Source: Rachicladosporium sp. CCFEE 5018 (taxonomy: Eukaryota; Ascomycota; Dothideomycetes; Cladosporiales; Cladosporiaceae). From it: DNA of 64,000 nt. The stretch covers positions 1,198,885-1,262,884 of the forward strand of contig KZ111148.1 of NCBI GenBank assembly GCA_002077045.2, in the 5' to 3' direction. A program made the translations under genes and the position numbers. How positions within the stretch are numbered: position 1 is the first letter of the stretch; every line of letters starts with the position of its first letter. The notes beneath the pieces are model-generated. The model worked only from the letters and a program-made list of their open reading frames with translations, ran no database searches and was not told the DNA's origin. Of the stretch, positions 31,788 to 41,966 are shown piece by piece.

Positions 31788-32416
31788 GTTGCCTATCCTC
31801 TTTGTTGAGTGACTGGCAGAGCTACTCGCATCAGAAACTTTCCCGAACGTTCCTTATGCGATGCCCGAGGCCAAGTAACAGGGTTCAGAAAGTGAATGCT
31901 GGTAAAGATGCGAAGCTATTGTGTTTTGATGTGGATGCCTCAGACATCATTGATGCCGCGCAGTGCAGGAACGAAGCTTGGCGTGCGGCCCCTTCCGCAC
32001 GTTCTTGCGCTAATTGCGCAAACGATCAATCCTTCTTTGACCACAAGCCTCACTTGCACACATTTGCGACCTGAAGTGACTGTCAGCAACATTGCAACAC
32101 TTCTTGTCGCGCCATTCACAGGCGCTACGTATCTCCTGACCTGACTTGATACCTCGACCCTCGACACACCGCTCCCTCGCATCCTCACCATCGACAAACC
32201 CCCCTCATGTGCACTTTCCGCCATGAGCGGCCCTCTGGCAGTGGTGTTGACGAATTTCCTTGAGCCGCCGGTTTCCTGAGTCTCCTTTACATCTCGACAT
32301 TCACCTTCTTTCATACCGTCACGGTCGGATTCCACCATCAGACCTGAACTCAGGAAACCGCGGCTCTCACCGCACCGGATTGCTTCGATCCCGCACAGCG
32401 CACACAATCAAATATC
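31788..32416. promoter_or_regulatory. Divergent promoter region, zinc-knuckle / R3H gene
   Basis: 629 bases between opposite starts. The part before the R3H gene (about 32145-32220) is C/T-rich, as often in fungal promoters and leaders. A plus-strand ORF (32260-32628) overlaps the R3H start in another frame and has no motif. Confidence 0.45.
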
Positions 32417-35122
32417 ATGGCTTCACCGCAAGCTATGAGCGCGAAACCGGAGAAGCTTTCTTTCGCAGCAGTACGTGCCCTTCCGCTTCCATGTGTTTGT
32501 CCTCAAGCCCATTTGCTGATCATTCCACAGATTGCAGCTGCAGGCATCAAGCCACCCAAGGCACCTTCACCCGCCACAACACAGCCGAATGGCTCTCATC
32601 CCATTGCGCAGAAGGCGCCCGTGTCTGACAGCACGATGCCCGTGATCGCCTCCAGTGTACCGAGTGGACACCTGAGCATCTCCAAGCCGAAGCGCCTCGT
32701 GCAGTTGAGTGGTCGAGTACCGCAAGAGCCGAAGACACTCGCTGATCCAACGCTCACCGCGAATAATGAGAGTGATGGAGCACTCGAGTCGCCAGCACAG
32801 CCTCCGACGAAGCCAGAGATTCTACTGGCGCCCGCTCACGAGGACACCAGTACTGCAGTGTCGTCTTCTGATGGCGATGGAAAGCCGCGAAGCAACGACG
32901 GCAAGAGCCAAGCGTCTGGGACCACATTCACTCTCGATGAGAAAGATTCACTTCGACCTGATGACAGTGCGAGTGTGCAAGCCGCTCCAGAGGAAGACGA
33001 TGTCTTTGGTGCTCCAGAAGCTGCGACGTCGGAGACGCGATCGAGCGAGGACGCTGCTCGACCTTTCCGAGGGCAACTCAAGGAAATTGACGCCATGGAG
33101 CCCTCTCGCCGCGCGCTAAACGGATCCTTCAGCAATGCTGGACCGCGGATGCTGTATGTCCCGCCGACCGGACTTGGTGTAGGAGTGCTGCCCGACCGTG
33201 CTGGCATTGACGTGTTGGACAGCGCGGTCGCTGGTCCTGATTCAAAACTACTTGAAGCGCTCGAGAACCCACGAGACCGCATATGGGTGCTCAAACTCGA
33301 GCAGGACATCATCGACTTCGTCAAGGACACAAAGGAATCTTCGCTTGCTTTGCCACAATGCCACGCTTTTTACAGATTGTTGGCGCACAAGATCGCCGAC
33401 TACTACTCACTTGGTCACGCCGTCGATGACACGAACAATGCTGTCCGCTTGTTTCGAACTCCGAACTGCCGTATCCCACCGCCTCTGACAGGCATAGTCA
33501 CTCCTTCAACGGCGGCAAGTACTCCGCCACCAAATGGGCCGCAGATGAAGATCTTGCGCCGAGGAGATGGTAATCCAGCGATAGCTAACGGCTCAAACAT
33601 GACATCGTCTGCGAACTCCGAGTCTGGTGAGGACGACAGGAAGAAGGCTGTTAGTCGTGAAGAGCGCGAGAAGCGGTATGAAGCTGCGCGTCTGCGTATC
33701 ATGGGATCTTCCAAGCCCGCCGAACCGTTGGACACCAAAGACAACGGAGTTTCAAGGTCCAACTCGGCTGCTGGGAAGAAGAAGAAGAAGCCGCGCGATA
33801 CGGACGATGACTTTCAGGCTCGGTCTGCGTACAGCTCCTTTTTCACACCGTCGAGTTCTGCAAACTCCTACCAACTGAACACTGTTGCATATCCTACCGC
33901 GCCTGTCTCCACCGAGAATGTACAACAGATGCCTGCCTGGTACAACATGCAACAGTGCACTGTTCCCTACTCGGGATACATCAATCCGTTGACGCAACAA
34001 TGGTCTCCTGCAATCGGCCCTTCGGCTCAGGACGCACCACAGCAATGGAATGGTGCTACTATGCCTGGCTACGACGTCAGTAGTCACTTTGCTCAAGCAA
34101 TGGTGCTGCAGCAGCAAGGTCAAGCTTGGCCAGCGAACGGCTATGCGCCGTCGAATAGTCAGACTTATCAGCCAATGCCGTATCAGATGTCGCCGAATTG
34201 GCAACAGCTACCTCAGACATCGCAGCCTCCGCAATATCACACGCAGAGAATGTCTGGGAGCGCTGATCAGATCTCACCTATGTACAGCAACAACGGGCAT
34301 TCGCAGTGGCCTGACCGACCGCAGATACCCTCGCGAAAGTCATCGCAGCAGAGTGCGCAGTACATGAACCCATCTTCAACGCCTCCACAATCGCAAAAAG
34401 TCTCCTACGCTGAAGCTCAGGCTCAAGGATACGCATACGGACTGCTGCCAAGCGCTGCTCTGGGGCGACCACCTAATGCGCTCGAGCACCCGCTGCCCGG
34501 CAGCTACAAGAACGCGCATTTCAACCCTCAGAGTCGCACATTCGTACCTGGACAGGTTGGCAGTCCGGCTTCACGGTCGCTCACTCCGAGCAAGCCGTCA
34601 TCGTCTGGTACCGACCATCGCAGTGGACACAACGTACCGCATCCATTGGATCGCGAAATGTCGAATACTTCGCATCACTCTAATGCTGTTTCGTCGTACC
34701 CCAACAGCCACACGATGCTACCAGCTCACCCATTGACACATCCCCTACCACAGCCCGTCTTCCCTCGACAACCATCACCGCACATGTCTCTACCAGCTAA
34801 GCCTTCGCCTAGCGCGCAGCCGACCTTCGGCGAGCAGGCACAGCCTAGCAGCGCCGAGGCTATGGCTACGGGACAAAGCAGTATCGCTAAGTGGGGTACC
34901 CCTGCTTCGCTGCCACCGAAGCCGCCGCCACCCGCTGAGCCATTTGATCTCGCTGGATTTGCGCAGGGACCGAGGATGGGAGGCGCATCGTACAGTGCCG
35001 CGGTACCAGCGCGTCAATACGGTAATGGAGTGCCTGGCTTTGGGTACATGCCGCCGATGCTTGGGCTTGGAAATGGGGTCGCAGTCAGCGGAGGCACGTC
35101 GCCCGGCACGCGGCGGATGTAA
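32417..35122 (+). CDS. R3H (and probable SUZ) domain RNA-binding protein
   Basis: Fungal relative of yeast Rbs1 and animal R3H-domain proteins; expected to bind single-stranded RNA/DNA or poly(A)-linked complexes in the cytoplasm. Two exons: 32417-32470 and 32531-35122; the 60-base intron (GTACGT...CCACAG) is a multiple of three and open in frame, so an unspliced reading adds 20 residues. The spliced product has 881 residues. After ~280 disordered residues lies the R3H domain: RIWVLKLEQDIIDFVKDTKE, LALPQCHAFYRLLAHKIADY, AVRLFRTPNCRIPPPL. A SUZ-like basic segment follows (KKAVSREEREKRYEAARLRI, then MGSSKP). The C-terminal half is Gln/Pro/Ser/Tyr-rich, a prion-like low-complexity tail often found in granule proteins. 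Confidence 0.85.
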   Translation: MASPQAMSAKPEKLSFAAVRALPLPCVCPQAHLLIIPQIAAAGIKPPKAPSPATTQPNGSHPIAQKAPVSDSTMPVIASSVPSGHLSISKPKRLVQLSGRVPQEPKTLADPTLTANNESDGALESPAQPPTKPEILLAPAHEDTSTAVSSSDGDGKPRSNDGKSQASGTTFTLDEKDSLRPDDSASVQAAPEEDDVFGAPEAATSETRSSEDAARPFRGQLKEIDAMEPSRRALNGSFSNAGPRMLYVPPTGLGVGVLPDRAGIDVLDSAVAGPDSKLLEALENPRDRIWVLKLEQDIIDFVKDTKESSLALPQCHAFYRLLAHKIADYYSLGHAVDDTNNAVRLFRTPNCRIPPPLTGIVTPSTAASTPPPNGPQMKILRRGDGNPAIANGSNMTSSANSESGEDDRKKAVSREEREKRYEAARLRIMGSSKPAEPLDTKDNGVSRSNSAAGKKKKKPRDTDDDFQARSAYSSFFTPSSSANSYQLNTVAYPTAPVSTENVQQMPAWYNMQQCTVPYSGYINPLTQQWSPAIGPSAQDAPQQWNGATMPGYDVSSHFAQAMVLQQQGQAWPANGYAPSNSQTYQPMPYQMSPNWQQLPQTSQPPQYHTQRMSGSADQISPMYSNNGHSQWPDRPQIPSRKSSQQSAQYMNPSSTPPQSQKVSYAEAQAQGYAYGLLPSAALGRPPNALEHPLPGSYKNAHFNPQSRTFVPGQVGSPASRSLTPSKPSSSGTDHRSGHNVPHPLDREMSNTSHHSNAVSSYPNSHTMLPAHPLTHPLPQPVFPRQPSPHMSLPAKPSPSAQPTFGEQAQPSSAEAMATGQSSIAKWGTPASLPPKPPPPAEPFDLAGFAQGPRMGGASYSAAVPARQYGNGVPGFGYMPPMLGLGNGVAVSGGTSPGTRRM

Positions 35123-35680
35123 GAAGGCTGTGCCAGGTGGATAAAGGGCCTAAGTTTCTGGGATACAGGCCGCGCAAGTACGACAACCAGGCTGCTCGTC
35201 TGAGTAGCATAGCTAGGTATCAAAGCAACAAAAGTCATAATTTCGTACCACTCCTTCCTTCAACATCACACTTGGGACGCACACGATATGTGAACTCTCT
35301 TGTACGACTGGTCACGGTAGCGACAAATATGCTAATGTAATGGCTTAGCAAACCCACGCCGTTAATTTCGATATCCTCCTGATGTCTGCTGCTTCCTGCC
35401 GGCCATACTATCTCGCACGGGACTCGATAGCTCCTGTGCCTAAGTGTACTACATGTTTGCAGTGTTAAAGACATGTGGCAGTGTGCTGGAGCAACGAAGC
35501 ATTCACCGATGTGCTGCGCTGGCTCGGCAGACGATGGACAGTAGACAAAACAAGTTGCGTATGGCAGCCGCCTTGTTCCACCATACAACTACCTATCTCG
35601 AGGATCTCGAACATTCTAGGTCTTCTGGACTACAGCCTGGACTACTCTGATACCTCATCATATCTCCCAATCACAACAAT
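35123..35680. other. Intergenic region between R3H gene and astacin-like copy A
   Basis: 558 bases with no recognisable gene, RNA or repeat. Confidence 0.45.
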
Positions 35681-37205
35681 ATGCTGTTCACTTACCTCCT
35701 CGGCTGTATCGCCGTCTTCATCACGACTTCGACCGCCACATTGCGCCTCAATGCCTCCACTGTCTTCCAGCAGAAGTGATTGAGCGTGCAAAACGACTTG
35801 TCGAACATCGGACCCTGGCCTATCGTTGGCAAAAGACAACGACGGTGCGAACAACCAGCCTTTGACGTACTGCTTCAAGGACCAGAAGACTATTGATCAC
35901 CTTGGCGCTCTCGTGTTGTCCGCGATCGAGATGTGGAGTCCAGCGTTGGAGCACTCTTCACTCAAGTCTGTGACTGCTAATGGGTGTACTCCTGGGGAAT
36001 GGCATTCGTGTCTTTGTAGCAAGGTGCCAAAACCGGTTGATGCGCTTGTGATCAGCGAAGAAGGGCTACTCCTGCTGGGAGACGAGGCTAATCAGGCTGA
36101 CGAGTACTGGAGCAGTGACGGTCAAGGGGATGACGAGGTTGAGATGGACGAGCACGGCAATAAGGGCTTCTTCCAGGCCGGGACCCGAACAACTGTCGGC
36201 TACGACCACGGAAATCGAGACAAAGACCAGCGCCACACCATGAAGCTTACCATGTACGACGCACGGCTCGCCTCGAAGACTGATCTGCGTGCGAGATGGA
36301 TCCGGACAATCGCGCATGAATTCGGTGAGTGTTCACTGTCCCCTTTTCTGGCCAGCACGGCTCTGCTAACGTGCTAGGCCACGCCATGGGATTTGAGCAT
36401 GAGCATCAACGCCCAGACCGGATGTTCTACCTCGAGTTCCACTGCGATGCCCTTGACGGCTACGACAAGGCAAGGTGATCAATAGCTCAAGACCACAGAC
36501 CTCCGCGCTAATCATTCTCACCTTAGCTCGCTGATCGCATCATGCTCATCGATCCCAGCAAAGACAAAGTTCCAGAATTCGCCGGTCAGGACAAGACAGG
36601 ACGCATGCAGATCGTGTGAGTCCTCGCTCATACTCCCGTATCTCCCCATTGCCAGCTGACACGGCCTCTCAGTTTGCAACAACCGCGCCCTTGCACGCAG
36701 ATTCTTTTCCAATCGCGCGGCCGCCTACACCACAGGCACCACAGCCGACGGCTGGCAAGAATACGTCATGTCCGCCGCCTTCGACTACAATAGCATAATG
36801 ATCCACTCCTCCTACTTCCTCGCGTCCCCCTCCGCGACTCCTCCCCCCGAAACCGACAATCACAGAAACAACGTCGGCACAGGTTGGGTCCTCACCGGCC
36901 TACCCATGGGCGCGAAGACTGAGAACGATCGCTTCATCATCCACCAGGGCGGCAGCGCGGATCCAGCGCAGGCGAGGATCTCGGGTGGCGATAGGGCGAG
37001 GGTGGCGCAGTTATATCCGAAAGGGACGAAGGATGGGGAGGACGCGATGAATTTGATTGAGTGGACGCCGAAGAAGGATCCGAATGGAGGCGGATTTGAA
37101 AAGAGTCCGCCCCGTGGGGTTCTCCATCGGGAGGCGAAGCGTCTGAGGCGGGCTTCGGTGTTGCGGCCGTGGAGGGTTGAGCTGCTGTTATTTCGAGCGT
37201 ACTGA
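35681..37205 (+). pseudogene. Astacin-like metalloprotease, degenerate copy A
   Basis: Remnant of a secreted zinc metalloprotease related to peptidase M12A. The ATG at 35681 opens a signal peptide (LFTYLLGCIAVFITTSTAT), but an in-frame TGA at 35777-35779 replaces the Cys codon found in copy B (QQK*LSVQN against EARCYSVQE). A frame change follows near 35820. The body is then open to HEFG, splices (intron 36325-36377) to GHAMGFEHEHQRPDR, completing HExxHxxGxxHE, and continues to GYDK. The next intron (36470-36526) keeps frame only with a GC donor (AAG|GCAAG). At 36673 an extra T shifts the frame again before CNNRALARRFF. The last exon runs to 37205 (FDYNSIMIHSSYF; RVAQLYPKGTKDG). Three lesions make a working product unlikely unless the assembly is wrong here. 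Confidence 0.75.
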
Positions 37206-37488
37206 GATTTGAGTACGTGGGGAAGCTTGCGGGACCGACAGTGGCGATTCGCGATAACGGTGTGCAGTGGCCTACTGGATCTGGACTCGGGTCTGCGAAT
37301 TGATAACGCGCTGCTGCTCAGGTGGAGTTGCCGCAGAGCGAGTTTCTGGGTGCCGTCACTGTTTAGTAGCTTGCTGTGGCGTGTGTTTTGCCTTAGGGTA
37401 TCTTTGTATTACTAAACTTAGTGAGCTGAGTTATTCGTGATACAATTGCCTTCCCACAGTCTCAGTGTACCAGACTTCCCCAATTCCT

Positions 37489-37910
37489 CTATGCCTTCCC
37501 CGCCGCCCTGTCCACGGCCTCCTGACTCTTCGCAAGAGCCCGCCTCCACATCCTACTAACGCCGTCCTCCGCCCACCTGCCCCACTCCTCCCAGTCAACG
37601 TTCTGCACACTCCTCACATTCCGCTCCAGCTCAGCATTCCAGCGGTCCTTCGCACTTTCCAGTACACCTGCTCGCACTTCTCTGGGTAATGGCGCAGGTG
37701 TGGGTGGGGGCGGGGCGACGATGTTTTTCAGGAGCGTGGATTGTTGGCGTAGGAGGGCGGACTGGTGGGCGCGATTGTCTGTGTGGAGGCGGAGGGAGAT
37801 GTAGAGGAGGGAGGTTGTTAGGGTTATGCCGCCGAGCTGGAGTGGGGTTAGTCTGGGAGGGTAAGAGTTGGGGGGAAGGGAGGGCATACCAGGCCGGTAG
37901 TGAAGCCCAT
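37489..37910 (-). CDS. MIC12: MICOS subunit Mic12 (Aim5)
   Basis: Small subunit of the mitochondrial MICOS complex that shapes crista junctions. Two exons: 37910-37890 and 37836-37489, giving about 122 residues. The first exon is only 21 bases and codes MGFTTGL; the 53-base intron ends CTCCAG. The joined N-terminus (MGFTTGL-LGGITLTTSLLYISL) forms the single membrane anchor. Then a His/Gln/Leu helix (HQSALLRQQSTLLKNIV), a Pro stretch, and the conserved C-terminal pattern LESAKDRWNAELERNVRSVQ plus DWEEWG. An upstream in-frame extension without exon 1 would lose the family N-terminus. It lies head-to-head with bL17m, 208 bases apart, another mitochondrial protein. Confidence 0.85.
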
Positions 37911-38118
37911 TGCTGCTACTTTGTGGCTATCCGCGTCTCCATGTGTTGTTGTAGGCAAGGCATGTGGTCGTCCTTGGTCTCAATGGTGAGCTCTCGGACG
38001 TGACGTCGGAACAGTTCCGCTTCCACATGCACTTTCCACCATCCCCGGGCATGTCAAGATCACCATTGATATGTGATCCATCGCACCTTCCCACACTCCT
38101 CCAATACAATCACTCACG

Positions 38119-38772
38119 ATGGCCGGCGGACTTGTCAAATACCGCAAACTCGGCCGCACCTCGTCTCACCGCAAAGCTCTCCTCCGCAACCTCGTCACCT
38201 CCCTCATTGAGCACGAGTCCATCCAGACGACATGGCACAAGGCGAAAGAAGCCCAGCGCATGGCCGAGAAACTCATCACGCTCGGCAAAAAAAACACAGA
38301 AGCTAGCAAACGGTCGGCAATGTCGAAGCTCTTCGTACGTGCTCCCCTCTATCACGATGTGAATGCCATACTGACAGCAACACCACAGCGTCCCCACGAC
38401 ATCCTCCCCCGTCTCTTCGGCCCCCTCGCCGCCCGCTACGCCGACCGCCCCGGCGGCTACACTCGCGTTCTGCGCATCGAGCCCATCAAAGAAGACCAAG
38501 CGCCTTCCGCTATACTGGAACTCGTCGACGGACCGAAGGATATGCGGTTCGCCATGACTGCACGAACGATCGCGAAGACGCGGACGAACGAGCAGGAGCT
38601 GAACGACATGACGAGGGCGAATATTGCCAAGGTCACGAGGTATAGGAAGGACGCGGATGGGCAGTTGGAGGAGATGGTGCAGCGGTTTGAGAGGCTTGAG
38701 GAGGAGGGCGATGAGGGTGTTGAGGAAGTGAAGAAGAAGAGGGTTTATCCGAAGTTGGAGAGGAGTCGTTGA
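38119..38772 (+). CDS. MRPL8: Mitochondrial ribosomal protein bL17m (Mrpl8)
   Basis: Large-subunit protein of the mitochondrial ribosome, orthologous to bacterial L17. Two exons: 38119-38334 and 38389-38772; the 54-base intron (GTACGT...CCACAG) is a multiple of three and open in frame. The spliced protein has 199 residues. Bacterial L17 signature at the N-terminus: GLVKYRKLGRTSSHRKALLRN, LIEHESIQTTWHKAKEAQRMA; after the intron RPHDILPRLFGPLAARYADR, PGGYTRVLRIEP. A lysine-rich C-terminal extension follows (EEMVQRFERLEEEGDEG; KKKRVYPKLERSR), normal for fungal bL17m. The long ORF on the opposite strand here is a shadow. Confidence 0.95.
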   Translation: MAGGLVKYRKLGRTSSHRKALLRNLVTSLIEHESIQTTWHKAKEAQRMAEKLITLGKKNTEASKRSAMSKLFVRAPLYHDVNAILTATPQRPHDILPRLFGPLAARYADRPGGYTRVLRIEPIKEDQAPSAILELVDGPKDMRFAMTARTIAKTRTNEQELNDMTRANIAKVTRYRKDADGQLEEMVQRFERLEEEGDEGVEEVKKKRVYPKLERSR

Positions 38773-39714
38773 TCGGGCCCGGGAGATGATGGAAGTGATG
38801 CTTTCAAGATGGCAGTGTGGGCGGTGGCACGAGTTTGCCGTTACATCAGCAAGGCAAGCTGAATCCGTGGCTTCCATCGCCTTGCTTTCGTGCATCGAAG
38901 AATTTGGCATTCGACGAACGATGTGATTCAGCACAAGAGATGACTGCAGGGAAAGGCGAGCATAGATACGTCTGCTGTAGGATCTTCTGCAAGGCGTAGA
39001 TCACTGCCAGCAAAGGGGACGCCTTGAGAGATCGTAATGCAAATTCAGGCAGCGCCCAGGCTCGCCAGACGTCAACGGCAGGACTTGCTATCAATCTGGC
39101 TCTACCCTGGACACGATGCGTAAGCTAGCACGACTTCTACAAGACGACGGTCGACCACGCCTACACACGGGATTCCTAAACAGACCGCGTCGCCTAGTGT
39201 AAGCATTAGGGGGAGGCCCTTGGAGGGTGCTCAGAATCGTCTAGCCAAGGCACGCCGTTTACCTCCGGTGGACATCAGGCACTCCAGCCCATCGGGGCCA
39301 CAACGTCGAAGTCCCGGAACCAAACAAGTAGGCCTGATCATCCTCGAGGCGCTTGATCATTCGCGTCGCATTGGCCTGAAAAGCCAGGAGACCGAGCATG
39401 ATGGATCACAGCATTTGTGACCACGAGCTCAGGCGTCGGTAACAGGCCATCTGGTTTTGTGGCATGGCGGTCTTGAGCACTAAGTGCTGTTCACCGACGG
39501 CGCAGCGAGAGCTTGATATATCTCTGCTCGCGCAAGTCAGGGTGGACATAGCCGCTGGATACAAAAGTAGAGACCAGTCCGACCTTGGTGTTGGAAGCAG
39601 AGATCTTATTGTAAAGCATCTGTGTCTCATATTCCATGCACATCCACAGACAGGACTACGTGCTACGTCTATGCACCAGCAGCCTTCATGGGTACTTCAT
39701 CTACCAAGTAGTCC
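38773..39714. other. Convergent intergenic region between bL17m and astacin-like copy B
   Basis: 942 bases without a supported gene. Short ORFs in all frames; no tRNA, repeat or motif recognised. Confidence 0.45.
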
Positions 39715-41160
39715 TCACAGCCATACTGAATCCCAGAGGTGATGCCGTCGCTTCTCAGTCCTTCCTCCCACCCAGTACGGCAATCCCCTCTCAACAACCC
39801 CATCCTTGGTCAAATCCTTCGGTCCCCAATTCGCCAAGTCCTTCGCATCGCCTCCGTCCTTGGTGCCCTTAGGATACAACTGTGCGATCCTCGCAATATC
39901 GCCAGCAGACACTTTAGCATCTTTCGCGTCCCTAGCGCCACCTTGATACAGCATGAAGCGATCACTCTTCTGCGTTGAGCCGTACGGAAAACCTACCATT
40001 GTGGGCTTATCGCCGACGTTGTGGCGACCTGCATTCGGTGGGGGTGGTAGGGAGCGAGAACTGCACATCTGGAAGGAGGAGTATATCATGATGCTGTCGT
40101 AGTCGAATTTGGCGGACATGAAGAATTCGTGGGATGGGTCGACGAGCGAGGTGGCAGTGTAGGCTGCGGCGTGGTTGGGGAAGTACTTTCGGGCGAGGGC
40201 TTGGTTGTTGACGCTGTCAGGGGCATCAGTGTCCAGTCAGAGGGACAAGGTCATGTATTGGATATTCGTGGCTTACACCAGACGCATACATTGCTCTTCG
40301 TTGCGGTTCGCGAACTCGGGTTGGTTCTTTGGGTCGACGGCTGCGACTCGGTCGCCGACCTAGGGCCATTTATCAGCAGTCGTTGTGCGAGCAAAGGACC
40401 CGTGCATACTTCGAGAGACCCTGACCGCTATCTAGGGTCGTCGGACCGCTGGTGTTCGTGCTCGAGACCCATGGCATGTCCTGTATCGTCAGCTTGCCCA
40501 CAAGTACGATACATGTTTCCACTCACCCAGCTCGTGAGCCACGGTACGAATCCATTTATACTGCTCCTTGGCATCATGAGCATCTTCTTCAACATACATG
40601 AACAGCTTCATCGTGTGCCGCTCGCTCTCCTGAGACCCACGATCGTAGCCCACAGTCGTCCTGGTCATCTGTTGAAGCACACCGCCTTCGCTGTCAGTGC
40701 TATAGTCATCTTGATCGTCACCCTCACCCGGCGCGCTATCCAGATCTGAGCCCGAGTCAACGTCTTCCGGAGGCTCGCCCTCATCGCTCATGACGAGCGC
40801 GTGGATCGGCTTCGGCACGCGACTACAGAGACAGCGAAAGTCGCCTGGGGTGCAACCAATTGCGGGTAAGATCTTGAGAGCAGAGTGTGCCATGGCAGGA
40901 CCCCACATGAGTGTTGCGGCGGAGACGAGCGGACCAATGTGGTCAATTGACTTCTGGTCTTTGAAGCAGTAGTGCGGCGGTTGAACGTAGGCTCCCTCTG
41001 AGTTCCTCCCGGAGAGTACAGGCCAAGGACCAATGCCCATAAAGTCTTCTTGCACGCTGTAACATCGTGCTTCCAGTATTGTGGAAGTGTTAACGGTCAT
41101 GCAAGCCCAGGCCGTAGAGGCTAGTAGGGTGATGCAGCTCAGCAGCGGGTTGAGACGCAT
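39715..41160 (-). pseudogene. Astacin-like metalloprotease, degenerate copy B
   Basis: Second astacin-like gene, facing copy A. Readable exons: 41160-40527, 40480-40410, 40359-40277 and 40213-39715; all phases agree and would give about 428 residues. The ATG at 41160 starts a signal peptide (LNPLLSCITLLASTAWA). Then come CYSVQEDF, YCFKDQKSIDHIGPLVS and, across intron 1, HELG-HAMGLEHEHQR, the full HExxHxxGxxHE zinc motif. Directly after it an in-frame TAG at 40430-40428 interrupts (SDDPR*RSGSLE), and the conserved block seen in copy A (FYLEFHCDALDGYDK) is missing. Downstream exons remain open (VGDRVAAVDPKNQPEF; YDSIMIYSSFQM; ARIAQLYPKGTKDGGDA). A single nonsense codon suggests recent loss; an assembly error or an unusual intron is the alternative. 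Confidence 0.7.
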
Positions 41161-41270
41161 CTTGGATGCGATGTGCCGGACCTGTAAGTCTACTAGATGT
41201 GTGGTATGAGGGGAAGTGTTGTAGTGTGCACCACATCCTGTTCTCATTGCTGCTGGTTTGCTAGTCCAGC

Positions 41271-41879
41271 TCACGACCGACAACTAGTACTTGTGCAGCC
41301 GACTCGATGGCTCATGGGAGCTGCAGTCCACGAGCCTGACACATACCGATGCTCCTCATGGTCGTATAGAAGGTAGTGTACGACAGCTAATGAAGTCTCA
41401 ACGCATCGCCCTGGCACAGGTACTTCCACGGTTGCATGCCTCGAACCTTTCCGCGCTTTGAATATCGGCAGCTCCGCATACATCTCGTGTACCAGAGTCT
41501 CGAAGTCGGGCAAAAGTGGCTCGAGCAGCTGTTGCGGACGCTCCTTAGTCAAGAAGAGCGTAGTCTTGACCTCATTTTTGTTGCGAAGACGCAGCATGAG
41601 GAGCTGCCTCTCTGTGGCACCATGATCGACATCGAAGCCAGATCTTTCCCAATCTAGAGGAATGATCAATGACCTAGCTCTCAGCACGCAAGTAGGCGCC
41701 GAAGCAGTCATCGCCATTTTCATTGCAGTCTCATGTGCCCGGCTCGGAACGACGACTTCTGCTGACGGATTCTCCCCATGCTCTCTGCGATGCGTCCGCA
41801 TGATGGGCCGGATGTGGGCATGCAGTCTCGTGTTTACAAGGCGATCGATACAAAGTATTGCATGCGCCTCGCACTCCAT
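41271..41879 (-). CDS. Hypothetical protein
   Basis: Not recognised. 202 codons from an ATG at 41879, no intron assumed. The middle part has a protein-like mix (SLIIPLDWERSGFDVD; LLMLRLRNKNEVKTTLFL; LLPDFETLVHEMYAELPIF) and no low complexity. There is no signal peptide, membrane segment or known motif. It lies 88 bases after the end of the F-box-like gene on the same strand and 111 bases before the start of astacin copy B. It could be a small species-specific gene, a 3' exon of its upstream neighbour, or a chance ORF. Confidence 0.35.
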   Translation of the reverse strand: MECEAHAILCIDRLVNTRLHAHIRPIMRTHRREHGENPSAEVVVPSRAHETAMKMAMTASAPTCVLRARSLIIPLDWERSGFDVDHGATERQLLMLRLRNKNEVKTTLFLTKERPQQLLEPLLPDFETLVHEMYAELPIFKARKGSRHATVEVPVPGRCVETSLAVVHYLLYDHEEHRYVSGSWTAAPMSHRVGCTSTSCRS

Positions 41880-41966
41880 ACATGATCCAGCTGCGGTGTC
41901 CCGTTCGTGATGAAGGCCTGTTGATACGCGACTGACCTGCGCGGTCGTCGAGACTTCGTTGGGTGA

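Noticed and set aside
35681..35826. An intron removing the TGA and frame change in astacin copy A
   Set aside because: No GT...AG pair removes both lesions and keeps frame, and the interrupted stretch (SVQNDLSNIGPWP) aligns with coding sequence of copy B.
38110..38934. 274-codon minus-strand ORF over MRPL8
   Set aside because: Covers a clear bL17m gene in antisense; Leu-rich translation is the mirror of its coding sequence.
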